This document shows positions 34,292-42,729 of a stretch of 64,000 nucleotides of DNA, piece by piece. The stretch is taken from NCBI GenBank assembly GCA_031422315.1, contig JANOQN010000011.1, forward strand, positions 62,001 through 126,000, given 5' to 3'. Origin of the DNA: JANNYA01 sp031422315. GTDB taxonomy: Bacteria > Pseudomonadota > Gammaproteobacteria > Xanthomonadales > SZUA-5. Positions within the stretch are counted from its first letter, which is position 1. Each line of letters starts with the position of its first letter. The position numbers were made by a program, and so were the translations under genes. The notes below the pieces were generated by a model that was not told where the DNA came from, ran no database searches, and saw nothing but the letters and a program-made list of their open reading frames with translations.

Positions 34292-34996
34292 ATGATCCAA
34301 TCTCAAGACGACAATCGTTTATTCGACCCCTTCGAACTGTCCGCCGCGATCTTGCTCGGCATCGGTGCCATTGCGACCTCGGTTGCCAGTCACCAAAATA
34401 ATCTTTGGGGTGGACAGAGCGTGGCAGCTTATGGTGATGCAGCGACTATGACGAGCAAGGCAACGGCAACTTTCAACAATGAGCAGTCCACCTTCAACAC
34501 GGACGCCGAAGTTGAACGTCGCGCCAAAGAATTGATTTGGGAGTCGCAGGAAGTCAAAGACGAAGTCCAATCTAACCGTAGTTCCGCTATGGCCGCCTGG
34601 ATGCTGTTGTCGCAGTTGTCCGAAACTGCCTACAAGAATTTAGGTCTACCCGAGGAAGTTCGCAAAGCCTACTGGGAGGGTAGTGGCGATTTTCGCCTGA
34701 CGCCAGAGCAATTGGACACGGCCTTGGAGGCTGATCTCAACCAGGCTTACGTCGCTGAGTTGTTCGTTGACAGCTCGGCCGAATTCGACGAGGCCGACAA
34801 GCGCTTCGCCCAGGGGAACGACGCCAATTCCAAGGGCGACCAGTTCTCGTTGGCCGCGGTTATCTGCACGGTGGCGCTTTTTTTCGCCGGCTTGTCGTTG
34901 GTCTTCAAAACTAGGCTGCGCTGGGGCTTTCTCGGCCTTGGCACTGCCGTGTTAGTTGCTGGAATGGGCTACATGGCGAGTCTAACCTGGGCTTGA
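34292..34996 (+). CDS. membrane protein with N- and C-terminal transmembrane segments
   Basis: A 234-residue protein from ATG 34292, with AGGCAGG upstream. One hydrophobic segment lies near residues 17-35 (LSAAILLGIGAIATSVAS) and two near 188-230 (SLAAVICTVALFFAGLSLVF, then GFLGLGTAVLVAGMGYM). Between them is a ~150-residue acidic helical region likely on one side of the membrane. The layout recalls DUF4337-like proteins but I cannot assign it. Function unknown. Confidence 0.65.
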   Translation: MIQSQDDNRLFDPFELSAAILLGIGAIATSVASHQNNLWGGQSVAAYGDAATMTSKATATFNNEQSTFNTDAEVERRAKELIWESQEVKDEVQSNRSSAMAAWMLLSQLSETAYKNLGLPEEVRKAYWEGSGDFRLTPEQLDTALEADLNQAYVAELFVDSSAEFDEADKRFAQGNDANSKGDQFSLAAVICTVALFFAGLSLVFKTRLRWGFLGLGTAVLVAGMGYMASLTWA

Positions 34997-35029
34997 CAGA
35001 AATTAATACCAGGCAGGTGAAGCTCAGGG

Positions 35030-35401
35030 TCAATCCCGCAGAGATGGATTGCCGTCGGGTGGAAGTGATGCCGGAGGACCATCGCCCGGCTGATTACCGT
35101 CGTTAAGATCAAACGCACCCCTGGCCGGCGTAGCAGTTTCGGTCGGAGGCTTTTCGACAGCGGAAGCGGTAGCAGGTTCGGTCGGCGGCGTTTCGACAGC
35201 GGGAGCGTCAGCAGTTTCGGTTGGCGGCGGTTCGACAGCGGGAGCGTCAGCAGCGGCTTCAACTACCTGCTCAGGAGCCTCCTCCTCGTTGCTCATCTGC
35301 GCTTCGTCGTCCTCGCCGAAGCTTTCGTCTTCTTCCGCCCAAGCTATAGGTGCGGCCATCAAAGTTGCCCATACACAAACCAGAGCTATCTGTCTGAACA
35401 T
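35030..35401 (-). CDS. secreted acidic/proline-rich low-complexity protein
   Basis: A 123-residue protein with a clear signal peptide (VCVWATLMAAPIAWA, cleavage near residue 22). An acidic stretch follows (EEDESFGEDDEAQ), then three imperfect repeats of about 16 residues of the form DAPAVExPPTET. At the DNA level the repeats are near-identical 48-bp units, so copy number may vary. No fold is predicted. The convergent neighbour ends at 34996. Confidence 0.6.
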   Translation of the reverse strand: MFRQIALVCVWATLMAAPIAWAEEDESFGEDDEAQMSNEEEAPEQVVEAAADAPAVEPPPTETADAPAVETPPTEPATASAVEKPPTETATPARGAFDLNDGNQPGDGPPASLPPDGNPSLRD

Positions 35402-35630
35402 CGTCTACCCCTCGAATACGCGGCGTGAATTCGCCGCTGCCCATTGATCCTAAGCCGCAAGTTTGTTTGTGTCCACGGAATCACCCAAATTTAGGGGAAG
35501 ATAAGGAGCCAGGAGATAAAGCGCCCTGACACCCTCAGCTTTACCTATACGATTCCAAGTCGTTAGCCGATGTTTTTGCGCGGCCGAAACCGCCAAATTC
35601 AGCGCATGACACCCAAGCCACGCTGGCACT

Positions 35631-35884
35631 TATCGCTGCATCAATCGTTGCGTGCACAGCTCTTGGCTTTTCGGTGTGGACGAATACACCGGCAAGTCTT
35701 TTGAACATCGAAAACGCTGGGTCGAGAAGCGTCATGGAATTTAGGCGAATACCGATTTCGATTGACTAATTTGTCGTGGTTGATGAAATCACTCAGCGAA
35801 CCCATTGCGCGCTTGGCAAATGCCGAAGATAAAGACGGATGTCAATGGCTTACAACGCTGCTGAAGCTGGCTTCTGGCTATTAA
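35631..35884 (+). pseudogene. HUH (Y1) transposase remnant, N-terminal and middle parts
   Basis: Two pieces in different frames can be read. The first, 35631-35744, gives YRCINRCVHSSWLFG and EYTGKSFEHRKRWVEKR, the conserved start of IS200/REP-type transposases. The second, 35771-35884, gives LSEPIARLANAEDKDGC, from after the HUH motif. The catalytic HUH and Tyr segments are deleted between and after them. Same family as the remnants at 37820, 41632, 42409 and 44449. Confidence 0.65.
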
Positions 35885-35923
35885 GGTGCGGCAAAGCTCA
35901 AAATCACTCGGAGCCTAAAGGTT

Positions 35924-37450
35924 TCACTGACGTCTCCTATACCATCTTTTGATCCAGCAGAGCATCAATGCGATAAAGCCTCGTAGCTCGGCGTGAACCA
36001 GTTCGTATTGGTCTTCGTCGACCCGCTTCAAACGTCTCATATAGCCATCGGAAGCTTCAATGTCTGCGGGCTGGCCTTGGCCGAGTTTGGTCATTCGCGC
36101 CAAATCTGCTAAAGCTTGGACATCGTCTGGATTTTGCGCCAAGGCTTCGTGCAGGTATGCCAGCGCCTGGTCAAAGTTCACTGGCGTGCCTTGACCCCAG
36201 TAGTGCATGCGCGCCAAGTAAGCGAGCGCGCGTGGCTCATCAAACTTTTCGGCCAAGGAAAAAAACGCAAAGGCTTTTCTCGGGTCTTTAGTCGTGCCAT
36301 GGTCTCCGCTCCAATAAGTCAAGCCCAAGTAGTAGGCAGAATTACCATCGCCATAGCGTGTTCCTTGGCGCAGCAATGACAGAATTTTCGCCGAGTCATA
36401 GGCCAGCGCTTCACCGTTGATGTGGCGAGTAGCCTGATAATAAAACGCGAGACCAGCGTGCTGCCGCATGCCATGTTCAAGCATGCGGTCAACACGCTGA
36501 TAAAGTTGGGGGTCAGTGGCTCTCTCGCGCGCCTCAAAGCGCAGATGATGCTCTGCCCAACAGGCGGCAGCATGGCCTTCGCCATAGAGTGTGGCGCGCT
36601 CGTAGGCTGCTATCGCGCCTTTTTGATCGTTGCGTTCGGCATCTAAAACATAACCCAGTTCACCCAGCGCTCTGGCGCTCGGCGCAATAGCAACGAGCTC
36701 TCGCAAATAAGCCTCAGCCGCGTCAATTTGATGCCAATGTCGGCAGATTATCGCCGCGGTAGTAAGCACCCGCGGCATGCTTCGATCTATAGCAACCGCC
36801 TGAGCAACCAAGCGCAAGGCATCATCACGATTCTCAGCAAACCACATTACATCGGCGCATTCAATCGTGTAGCAGGCGTCGAGCTTTGCGCGCTCCGAAT
36901 GGGTCCAGTTGGAAGCGCTGACTTCTTGATAGAACCAATTCATCGCGTTCTCATCGTTGCTCCACTTCCGATTAAGCAGGGGCAACACTCCGCACGCTAA
37001 CTCGATGTGTTGTTGAGCATTTTGTTTTGCAAGAGCTAAGTAATCTCTGTTTGTTTTTACGGGTCCCGCGGCTTGTAACCAGCACGCACTAGCGAGCAGC
37101 GCATACGGTTTTTCCTGCAGCCCCAGTCCAATTTCGATGTAGGGTAATGCGCGCTGAAGGTAATCCGCCATGAGCGCGAACTGCTCATTGCTTACGCGAT
37201 ACGCGCGCGCTGGCGTGCGCGCTTCCCATGCAACTCCAACCAAAGTGCGAACCAATGTCAGGTGTGCGCCGTAACTCTTTGGAAATTGATGCACCCAAGC
37301 CTCAAATGACGCAAGCAAATCCGCACGTTGAATCTGCAAAACGGGATGATTGGTAAATGCATCGTCGTCTAAACAAGCATTGAGATGCTGATCTAGCTCA
37401 GCAAATCGCCGGTTTTGGAGGCGCGATAGGGTGTCTTGTAAGAGGTCCAT
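35924..37450 (-). CDS. Sel1/TPR-repeat protein with DUF4034-like N-terminus
   Basis: A 508-residue cytoplasmic protein. The N-terminus (LLQDTLSRLQNRRFAELDQH, LLASFEAWVHQFPKSYGAHL) resembles DUF4034-type proteins. The C-terminal half contains TPR and Sel1-like repeats (GDGNSAYYLGLTYWSGDHG, then ALAYLARMHYWGQGTPVNFD). These form helical scaffolds for protein contacts. There is no signal peptide; a short hydrophobic stretch, FIALMLCWI, lies near the end. It sits between two remnants of the same transposase family (35631-35884 and 37820-38047). Confidence 0.8.
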   Translation of the reverse strand: MDLLQDTLSRLQNRRFAELDQHLNACLDDDAFTNHPVLQIQRADLLASFEAWVHQFPKSYGAHLTLVRTLVGVAWEARTPARAYRVSNEQFALMADYLQRALPYIEIGLGLQEKPYALLASACWLQAAGPVKTNRDYLALAKQNAQQHIELACGVLPLLNRKWSNDENAMNWFYQEVSASNWTHSERAKLDACYTIECADVMWFAENRDDALRLVAQAVAIDRSMPRVLTTAAIICRHWHQIDAAEAYLRELVAIAPSARALGELGYVLDAERNDQKGAIAAYERATLYGEGHAAACWAEHHLRFEARERATDPQLYQRVDRMLEHGMRQHAGLAFYYQATRHINGEALAYDSAKILSLLRQGTRYGDGNSAYYLGLTYWSGDHGTTKDPRKAFAFFSLAEKFDEPRALAYLARMHYWGQGTPVNFDQALAYLHEALAQNPDDVQALADLARMTKLGQGQPADIEASDGYMRRLKRVDEDQYELVHAELRGFIALMLCWIKRWYRRRQ

Positions 37451-37819
37451 TTATTGCTTCTATATCACGATCAAAATTGGAACATTACACAAAAGTTCCG
37501 CCGGTAATCCCCCCCAAAATCCGCAATGCTGAAAAGTGGAGAGGTTAAATGCAGAGATATCCTGTGATAAGGATGATAGCGTCAAGATCGCGCAGGTGCG
37601 CAGCGAAATCTTGACGCTCCAGATTGAAATAGGCTTGAGTGAGCACGAATGTCAGGATGGACATTCGACCTGCTCACGCTGTTGCACAGGTGTCAGGCTG
37701 CCATTTCCCCTATGCGGGCGCCGATGGTCATAGCGCCAAAGCCGCGCCGTTGTGTGGGCTTGTGCCTGTTCGATGGATTCAAGCCGTTGATGCCACTGAT
37801 TTGCGTCAATTCATTCAAT

Positions 37820-38047
37820 GTGCCGACTTTGACCGCTGCCGAATGTATCGACCTAGTCGACTTCATTGGGAGAGAAATACACGCGGGCATGCGAGGCAAA
37901 ATTGAAGCGTCTGAGCCCAAAGCGCTGCGAAAACTTGGTCTTGATAAAGATCATTGGACAACGAGAGTCAAAGACATTGGTTCGGGCTATTGGCGTTTTG
38001 TGGGCGAACTGGAGGAATTAATCGACAAGGCAAAGGAAACGGGGTAG
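37820..38047 (+). pseudogene. HUH (Y1) transposase remnant, C-terminal part
   Basis: The frame reads LTAAECIDLVDFIGREIHAG, then ALRKLGLDKDHW and FVGELEELIDKAKETG before a stop. This is the pattern of the last ~75 residues of the same transposase family (YLELVDWTGR....KRGAI......LxRLGLxxxxW). Upstream DNA to 37500 has no recognisable transposase sequence. Confidence 0.5.
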
Positions 38048-38527
38048 CGAACGTTGTTTGGGACGGGTTTGGCGCTAATTTTGAGCAAGATTTAGGTTCA
38101 TTGCAGTATTTTATTGCCGCGACAGCGGCTGGAGGCATTGGGCTCGGAAATGATTATGAAGCTCGGTTTAGGCTTTAAAGTTAGGAAACAGATTAATTTC
38201 AGGTCATTGAGGTTTTTTCGGTTTTTGAGAGTGGAAATGGTTGTCGCATGTTGTTTTTGGCAGCTTTGGAGCTGCCGCTTGTGTTTACGAGGTGTGGGTG
38301 TCCAGGCGATTTTTCCGGCTCGGCATCGGCAATGGCTACGAAGCGATAAAACAAGAGCCGCCTTTGATTGGAACCAACGGTAAATTTTGTCCGAGCAGGT
38401 GTCGGCCAATTCAATAAACCGATATGCTCAGACTAAACAGTTATTGCATAGAATTTTCAAATCTGTGATCGGCAAGTTTCCCCGGGCACCGTCGCTTTCA
38501 AACCCATTGGTTGCAGGAGAAAGTTAA
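38048..38527. other. intergenic region upstream of the secreted-protein pair
   Basis: These 480 bp contain no convincing gene. A perfect 7-bp stem with TTGG loop (GGCAGCT/AGCTGCC) lies at 38259-38276. The AGGAG ribosome-binding site of the next gene is at 38515-38519. Confidence 0.4.
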
Positions 38528-38875
38528 TTGTTAAATAAATTAGTTTTGCAAGGCGAAACCAGTCTGCACCCGAGGCCACGCACACCGTCGCATAGGAAAG
38601 GTGCTCCGTTAATCCGCAAGCTACTTTTCGCAGCCATTGCCCTTGTTGGCTTTGCGCAAGCCCAATCGCCCAGCGGCGGCGTTTATGTCATCACCAAACA
38701 AGCCATTGCGGGCGGCGGCGGTGCCAGCAGTGCTGGGCCGTATGTTTTGGTGGGCACGCTCGGACAAGCAAATGCCGGCGTCGCAAGCGGCGGCACGTAC
38801 AGCGCGCAGATCGGCTTCCAAACTGCACCAATCAATCAGCCAGACCCGTTGTTTAGCAACGGCTTCGAAAATTAA
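38528..38875 (+). CDS. small secreted protein with C-terminal LFSNGFE tail
   Basis: A 115-residue protein. TTG 38528 is supported as start by AGGAG 8 nt upstream; there is no ATG. The N-region is long and basic before a hydrophobic core (KLLFAAIALVGFAQA), giving cleavage near residue 46. The mature part is Gly/Ala-rich (GGVYVITKQAIAGGGGASS, YVLVGTLGQANAG), and the end is DPLFSNGFEN. A similar LF/ILxxGFE ending occurs in the products at 44801 and 58190. Its stop codon overlaps the ribosome-binding site of the collagen-like gene, so the two are probably one operon. Confidence 0.65.
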   Translation: MLNKLVLQGETSLHPRPRTPSHRKGAPLIRKLLFAAIALVGFAQAQSPSGGVYVITKQAIAGGGGASSAGPYVLVGTLGQANAGVASGGTYSAQIGFQTAPINQPDPLFSNGFEN

Positions 38876-38885
38876 GGGGATCGCC

Positions 38886-40544
38886 ATGAAAAATAAACTG
38901 CTTGGATTTCTGCTGCTTGCGCTGTCAACATCGACGCTTGCGGTCACCAACACCTTCACCTACCAAGGCAGCCTAAACGACGCCGGCGTTCCGGCGAACG
39001 GCAGCTATGATTTGCAATTTCAGCTGCAAGATGCCACAGGTACAGATGTAGGTAGCCCGCTGTTACGGGACAATGTCGCGGTCGAAGGCGGCATCTTTTC
39101 TGTCGAGCTAAATTTTGCCGCCGCCATTACCTCGGCAGACTTCTTCTTAAAAATTGGCGTTCGCCCCGGCGTTTCCGTTGGCGCATTCACCACCTTGGCC
39201 CCCACCACCGCGATCCGCCCAACGCCGCAAGCGCAGGTTGCAGGCATTGCCGCCGAGGCCATCACCGTCAGCCCCGGCGCGATTGGCAGCGCTCAAATCA
39301 ATACCGCGCAAGTGCAACGTCGCATCAGCAACAGCTGTACAGCGGGCAATTCGATTCGAGTCATTAACGCCGATGGCACGGTAAGCTGCGAAGCAAGTAT
39401 TCCCGGCCCAACTGGGCCTCAAGGTGCTACTGGGCCCATTGGTTTGACCGGCGCAACCGGCCTGACCGGCGCTACTGGTTTGACCGGCGCTGCGGGCCCA
39501 ACAGGCTTAACCGGCCCAACGGGTTCGACAGGCCCAGTAGGTTTGACCGGCCCAGCGGGTAACGATGGCGCTGTGGGGTTGACGGGCTTAACTGGACCTG
39601 CAGGTGTGGCTGGCCCCACAGGTGCAGCGGGCCCGACCGGCTTAACAGGTGCAACGGGCTTGACCGGCTCTGCGGGTGCCGCTGGCCCTGCAGGTGTCGC
39701 AGGCCCAACCGGCACCACGGGTGCAACCGGCCTAACCGGCCCTGCCGGTGCGATTGGCCCTTCAGGCGCGTCTGGCCCCGCTGGGCCAACAGGTGGCACA
39801 GGCTTAACAGGCGCAACCGGCTTAACTGGCCCTGTAGGTGCAACAGGGCCCGCAGGTGTCGCGGGCCCAACCGGAACCACCGGTGCAACTGGCCCAATCG
39901 GCCCGGCAGGTGCGATTGGCCCAGCCGGGCCAACAGGTAGCACAGGCGCAACCGGCCTGACCGGCCCTGCTGGTACAACAGGCCCCGCAGGTGTCGCAGG
40001 CCCAACTGGAACCACGGGTGCAACGGGATTGACCGGCCCTGCAGGTGCTGCTGGTCCTACAGGTTTGACCGGCCCAGCAGGCGCGATTGGCCCACCAGGG
40101 CCAACGGGTAGCACCGGATCAACCGGCCCTGCAGGTCCAGCAGGTCCAACCGGTGCTTCAGGAGCGGGTTCTGTGTTTATCTCGCGGTTCACCTCCCCGG
40201 TTGCTTCCCCGAGCTTTGTTAGCATCGGCGGTGGCACCCCAAATGTCGCGTTTGGCCCCGTTGCCATTCAAATGCCAGGAGGCTGCACGTTTAACGCCAT
40301 GTATGTGAATGGCACAATTACAAGTGCTGCCGCTGCAGACACAATTACGATGACAATGGTCAAAAATGGCGTCGCAACCACAATGGCTGCATCGATTACT
40401 GTGTCGGTACTTGGCACACTAGTATCCGGCAACACCACTGCAAACCCGGTCACCGTTGTTGCAGGAGATAACGTAGCCTTGCAAATAACGCAGACCAACA
40501 GTGCCCCAATAGTCTCAATGGCCGTAACTACGCGTTGCCTTTGA
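38886..40544 (+). CDS. secreted collagen-like protein
   Basis: A 552-residue exported protein with signal peptide (KLLGFLLLALSTSTLA, cleavage after residue ~19). Residues ~20-150 form an N-terminal domain (NTFTYQGSLNDAGVPANGSY) often seen before collagen-like or phage-tail-like repeats. Residues ~174-425 are 84 uninterrupted Gly-X-Y triplets. A ~125-residue C-terminal beta-rich domain with two cysteines follows (GGCTFNAMYVNG ... TTRCL), a likely trimerisation or receptor-binding head. ATG 38886 follows AAGGGG. It is a plausible surface fibre or adhesin. The anti-sense frame at 39419-40267 is only a mirror of the repeat. Confidence 0.85.
   Translation: MKNKLLGFLLLALSTSTLAVTNTFTYQGSLNDAGVPANGSYDLQFQLQDATGTDVGSPLLRDNVAVEGGIFSVELNFAAAITSADFFLKIGVRPGVSVGAFTTLAPTTAIRPTPQAQVAGIAAEAITVSPGAIGSAQINTAQVQRRISNSCTAGNSIRVINADGTVSCEASIPGPTGPQGATGPIGLTGATGLTGATGLTGAAGPTGLTGPTGSTGPVGLTGPAGNDGAVGLTGLTGPAGVAGPTGAAGPTGLTGATGLTGSAGAAGPAGVAGPTGTTGATGLTGPAGAIGPSGASGPAGPTGGTGLTGATGLTGPVGATGPAGVAGPTGTTGATGPIGPAGAIGPAGPTGSTGATGLTGPAGTTGPAGVAGPTGTTGATGLTGPAGAAGPTGLTGPAGAIGPPGPTGSTGSTGPAGPAGPTGASGAGSVFISRFTSPVASPSFVSIGGGTPNVAFGPVAIQMPGGCTFNAMYVNGTITSAAAADTITMTMVKNGVATTMAASITVSVLGTLVSGNTTANPVTVVAGDNVALQITQTNSAPIVSMAVTTRCL
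39405..40160 (+). repeat. collagen-type GXY triplet repeat DNA
   Basis: 84 consecutive codon triplets encode Gly-X-Y, mostly GPA, GLT, GAT, GPT and GTT with Thr frequent in the Y place. A higher-order module GPAGVAGPTGTTGAT recurs three times, indicating expansion by slippage or recombination. Length variation between strains is likely. Confidence 0.9.
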
Positions 40545-40986
40545 TTCGTTGCTTTGCGTTGAGTTTGGAAGCGACTACGCCCATTACTGCGCCTTGCTGG
40601 TTGATCAGCGGGCCACCGCTATTGCCAGCTTGCACCGGAACAGACATCTGATAGGTTCTGGGGTCGTCTCGGAAACCGAAACGGCTACTAATCACACCCG
40701 TTGAAAGCTTGGGTTTGGTGCCCAGTAGTTCCGGCTGCGGAAATCCGACGGTGAAGACCTCTGCGCCAAGCCCCGCTTCGGCACTCGCGATCTTTAATCG
40801 TGTTGGCCATTCCGCGCCCATTACACGAAGTATTGCTAAGTCGTGCTCCACATCTTGCGCAATCACATCAGCGCTTAGCGAATCTCCTTTGGCGTCAGTT
40901 ATTCGAATACGTGAAGCATTCTTGACGACGTGCCAACTGGTTGCAACGCGATTGCTGTCTACCCAAAATCCAGTGCCGCTGCCCAT
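40528..40986 (-). CDS. trypsin-like serine protease domain (3' part of a frameshifted gene)
   Basis: A 152-residue open frame with a complete DegP/trypsin-like triad: His in VATSWHVVK, Asp in VEHDLAIL and Ser in VQAGNSGGPLI. The oxyanion and substrate pocket follow. The frame is open further upstream to about 41055 without a start codon (coding RFGNFDAKKEVVPQAS before the first Met). There it meets the end of the DUF4124 frame. I infer that the two are one gene broken by a +1 shift at a six-A run (41062-41067). Confidence 0.65.
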   Translation of the reverse strand: MGSGTGFWVDSNRVATSWHVVKNASRIRITDAKGDSLSADVIAQDVEHDLAILRVMGAEWPTRLKIASAEAGLGAEVFTVGFPQPELLGTKPKLSTGVISSRFGFRDDPRTYQMSVPVQAGNSGGPLINQQGAVMGVVASKLNAKQRIKGNA

Positions 40987-41035
40987 TGATGTTCTTGTGG
41001 ATGCTTGCGGAACAACTTCTTTTTTTGCGTCAAAA

Positions 41036-41452
41036 TTACCAAAGCGACCGATTAAACATGCATTTTTTCACTTCAAGCTGCGCTTGCTGAAAGTTGGCAT
41101 AGTTTTGTTCGTCCGCTTTAAACGCGTAGAGCATTCCAAGTAAGCGTTTAAAGTTCGTATCGTCCATTCCGTTTTCCGCGAGGCGATCGTCGACTTCGTT
41201 ACCCACCTCGCTTGCTTCACTTGCGCTCAGCGTTCTACGCAATCCGTACATGAGCTTCCGCACCGCAGCGGCAACTGCATTGCAAGCGACCTCCAATCCG
41301 GCAGTGGAGCCTTGTACGCCTAGTACTTTAGCGTTGCGAAGTTGCTCAGGAGGTGGGCGGTCAGAATATTGCACCTGGCCTTGCGCGTGGGTCCATTTAT
41401 AGACTTTTGCATGTACTTCAAACGCGATGCCAACTAGCATCACAACTATCAA
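41036..41452 (-). CDS. DUF4124-domain exported protein (5' part of a frameshifted gene)
   Basis: A 138-residue frame. A hydrophobic N-terminus (LIVVMLVGIAFEVHA) precedes KVYKWTHAQGQVQYSDRPPP, the DUF4124 signature of envelope proteins. The frame ends KKCMFNRSLW, about 12 codons after the A6 run. Removing one A there would join it to the protease frame (reading CLIGRFGNFDAKKE). The listed start is TTG 41452; ATG 41440 is possible. Upstream codons are open for ~40 residues without ATG. Either one frameshifted gene or a sequencing error. Confidence 0.55.
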   Translation of the reverse strand: MIVVMLVGIAFEVHAKVYKWTHAQGQVQYSDRPPPEQLRNAKVLGVQGSTAGLEVACNAVAAAVRKLMYGLRRTLSASEASEVGNEVDDRLAENGMDDTNFKRLLGMLYAFKADEQNYANFQQAQLEVKKCMFNRSLW

Positions 41453-41631
41453 AAAAACCGCGTCATAACGTTCCCCAACTCTGACCGCAAAAGAGCTTTT
41501 TCGCGGCTGCGAAACATAACTCGGTGCCGTTGAGTACTGGCAAGAATGTTAAAGGAAACGATCGCAGCAAACTTCAGGAAGCACATTTACGGACAGCAAC
41601 CGCTAAGGGCTACCACGGAGGGCAACCACTG

Positions 41632-41730
41632 GAGTGCATCAATCGCTGTGTGTGCCGATCTTGGCTATGCGGCAAAGACGAGCTCACGAAGAAGCGCTTC
41701 GAACACCTAAAAACCAAGGGTCGAAAAGCG
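41632..41730 (+). pseudogene. HUH (Y1) transposase remnant, N-terminal part
   Basis: The frame reads ECINRCVCRSWLCGKDELT, then KKRFEHLKTKGRK. This matches the N-terminus of the same transposase family (CINRCVRRAFLCGxDxxTGxxFEHRK). The rest of the surrounding 41453-41910 region holds no other recognisable gene. Confidence 0.5.
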
Positions 41731-41910
41731 CATTTTAGCGCTAGGCACCATTTTCGCCTGCGGCATCTGGCGGGCCGCAGCGCGGGCAAGTGCGTTTCAG
41801 ACTGCGCTATGATTGCGGGATATTTTGTAATACCACCGAAGGCGAAATGATGCTTTCGCTTGATTTTCTAGGGTAATAAAACAATTAGAAATCTCAAAAT
41901 TTGCGCCGCT

Positions 41911-42312
41911 TTGCTGGCATTTACCAATTTCAGCATGGCCGAAACCTACTTGGTAACGGATACGGAGAAGGTCAAAAAGGTATTGTTGCCAATGTTAGTC
42001 GGTAGCGTTCAAATTGAATCCGTGACGCTGCGTGAGTCACGATCCGTGGTTAGCGGCATCGCAGCAGGCGACGATGTTTCCGATTTTATGCGTAAGATCA
42101 ATAGCTCAGCGGTATTTACCAAGCTACATTTAGAGAGCATCAAGCAAAACGGCGACCGCGTGCAATATGTGTTAAGTGCTGAATTGCACTGCCCAAAAGA
42201 TGCCAGTGCCGCAAAAAATCCGTGCGAACCGAGTGCTTCAAAGCCACAGTCTGTTTATAAATGCGAAGTCAATGGCAGCAAGGTTTTTCAAGATAAGCCT
42301 TGTAAGGCGTGA
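41911..42312 (+). CDS. small exported protein with DUF4124-like C-terminus
   Basis: A frame of 133 residues from TTG 41911. The reading frame continues upstream for about 13 codons as a good signal-peptide N-terminus (KTIRNLKICAALLAFTNFSMA), but the codon where ATG is expected is AAT. The true start is therefore uncertain or lost. The mature part has a ~80-residue domain (VQIESVTLRESRSVVSGIAA), resembling pilus-assembly-type repeats. It ends YKCEVNGSKVFQDKPC, a DUF4124-like motif. It lies between two pieces of the same transposase family. Confidence 0.5.
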   Translation: MLAFTNFSMAETYLVTDTEKVKKVLLPMLVGSVQIESVTLRESRSVVSGIAAGDDVSDFMRKINSSAVFTKLHLESIKQNGDRVQYVLSAELHCPKDASAAKNPCEPSASKPQSVYKCEVNGSKVFQDKPCKA

Positions 42313-42408
42313 CCTTGCGCTGCGCGCCGGTATCGATTGATTCCTGGGAGACGAACGCGCCACGCGCACGAAATCCGCGCAGAACATTTATGGACCCAAC
42401 CGGAACTA

Positions 42409-42558
42409 TTTAAGTGTCAGGCTCTGTGGTCTGAAAAATCGATTCTGGCGGCAATGACGTACGTCGACTTGAACCAAAGAAAAGGCGCAACGCGCGCTGT
42501 TCGGTACTGGACTAGGAGCATTGCTTGTTTAAAAGAAAATTGGCCAGATTCAATTTAA
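42409..42558 (+). pseudogene. HUH (Y1) transposase remnant, middle part
   Basis: The frame reads FKCQALWSEKSILAAMTYVD, then LNQRKGATRA. This corresponds to the segment RFKSQALLDExALLxCMAYVDLNPxRAG of the same transposase family. Conserved N- and C-terminal parts are absent here. Confidence 0.55.
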
Positions 42559-42567
42559 TTAAAGTGG

Positions 42568-42599
42568 AAAACCAGCCATTTTGAAGCCGCTGGTTTTTA
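42568..42599. terminator. bidirectional terminator-like hairpin
   Basis: AAAACCAGC (42568-42576) pairs with GCTGGTTTT (42589-42597), 12-nt loop, with T-runs on both strands. It lies 130 bp after the stop of the minus-strand HEAT-like gene and just after the transposase remnant on the plus strand. Confidence 0.55.
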
Positions 42600-42729
42600 T
42601 CTGCTTTTTAATAGTGAAAAATGCGTGTCGTGCGTTGTTGTTCCAAATCGTCAGCGCGAATGGCGGCAGCGATTCAATCGATGCGCTGAGCAAAATGATT
42701 TGCTCAGCTGCAAAACAGAGTGAGCACAT

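Noticed and set aside
37536..37733. Small plus-strand frame before the transposase C-terminal remnant
   Set aside because: No match to the transposase and no ribosome-binding site; left as non-coding.
38259..38276. Hairpin considered as a terminator
   Set aside because: The T-run precedes rather than follows the stem on the plus strand, and the minus strand has A-run after it.
39419..40267. Long minus-strand frame encoding Pro/Gly/Val-rich repeats
   Set aside because: It is the mirror of the collagen GXY repeat; the plus-strand frame has signal peptide, ribosome-binding site and domains.
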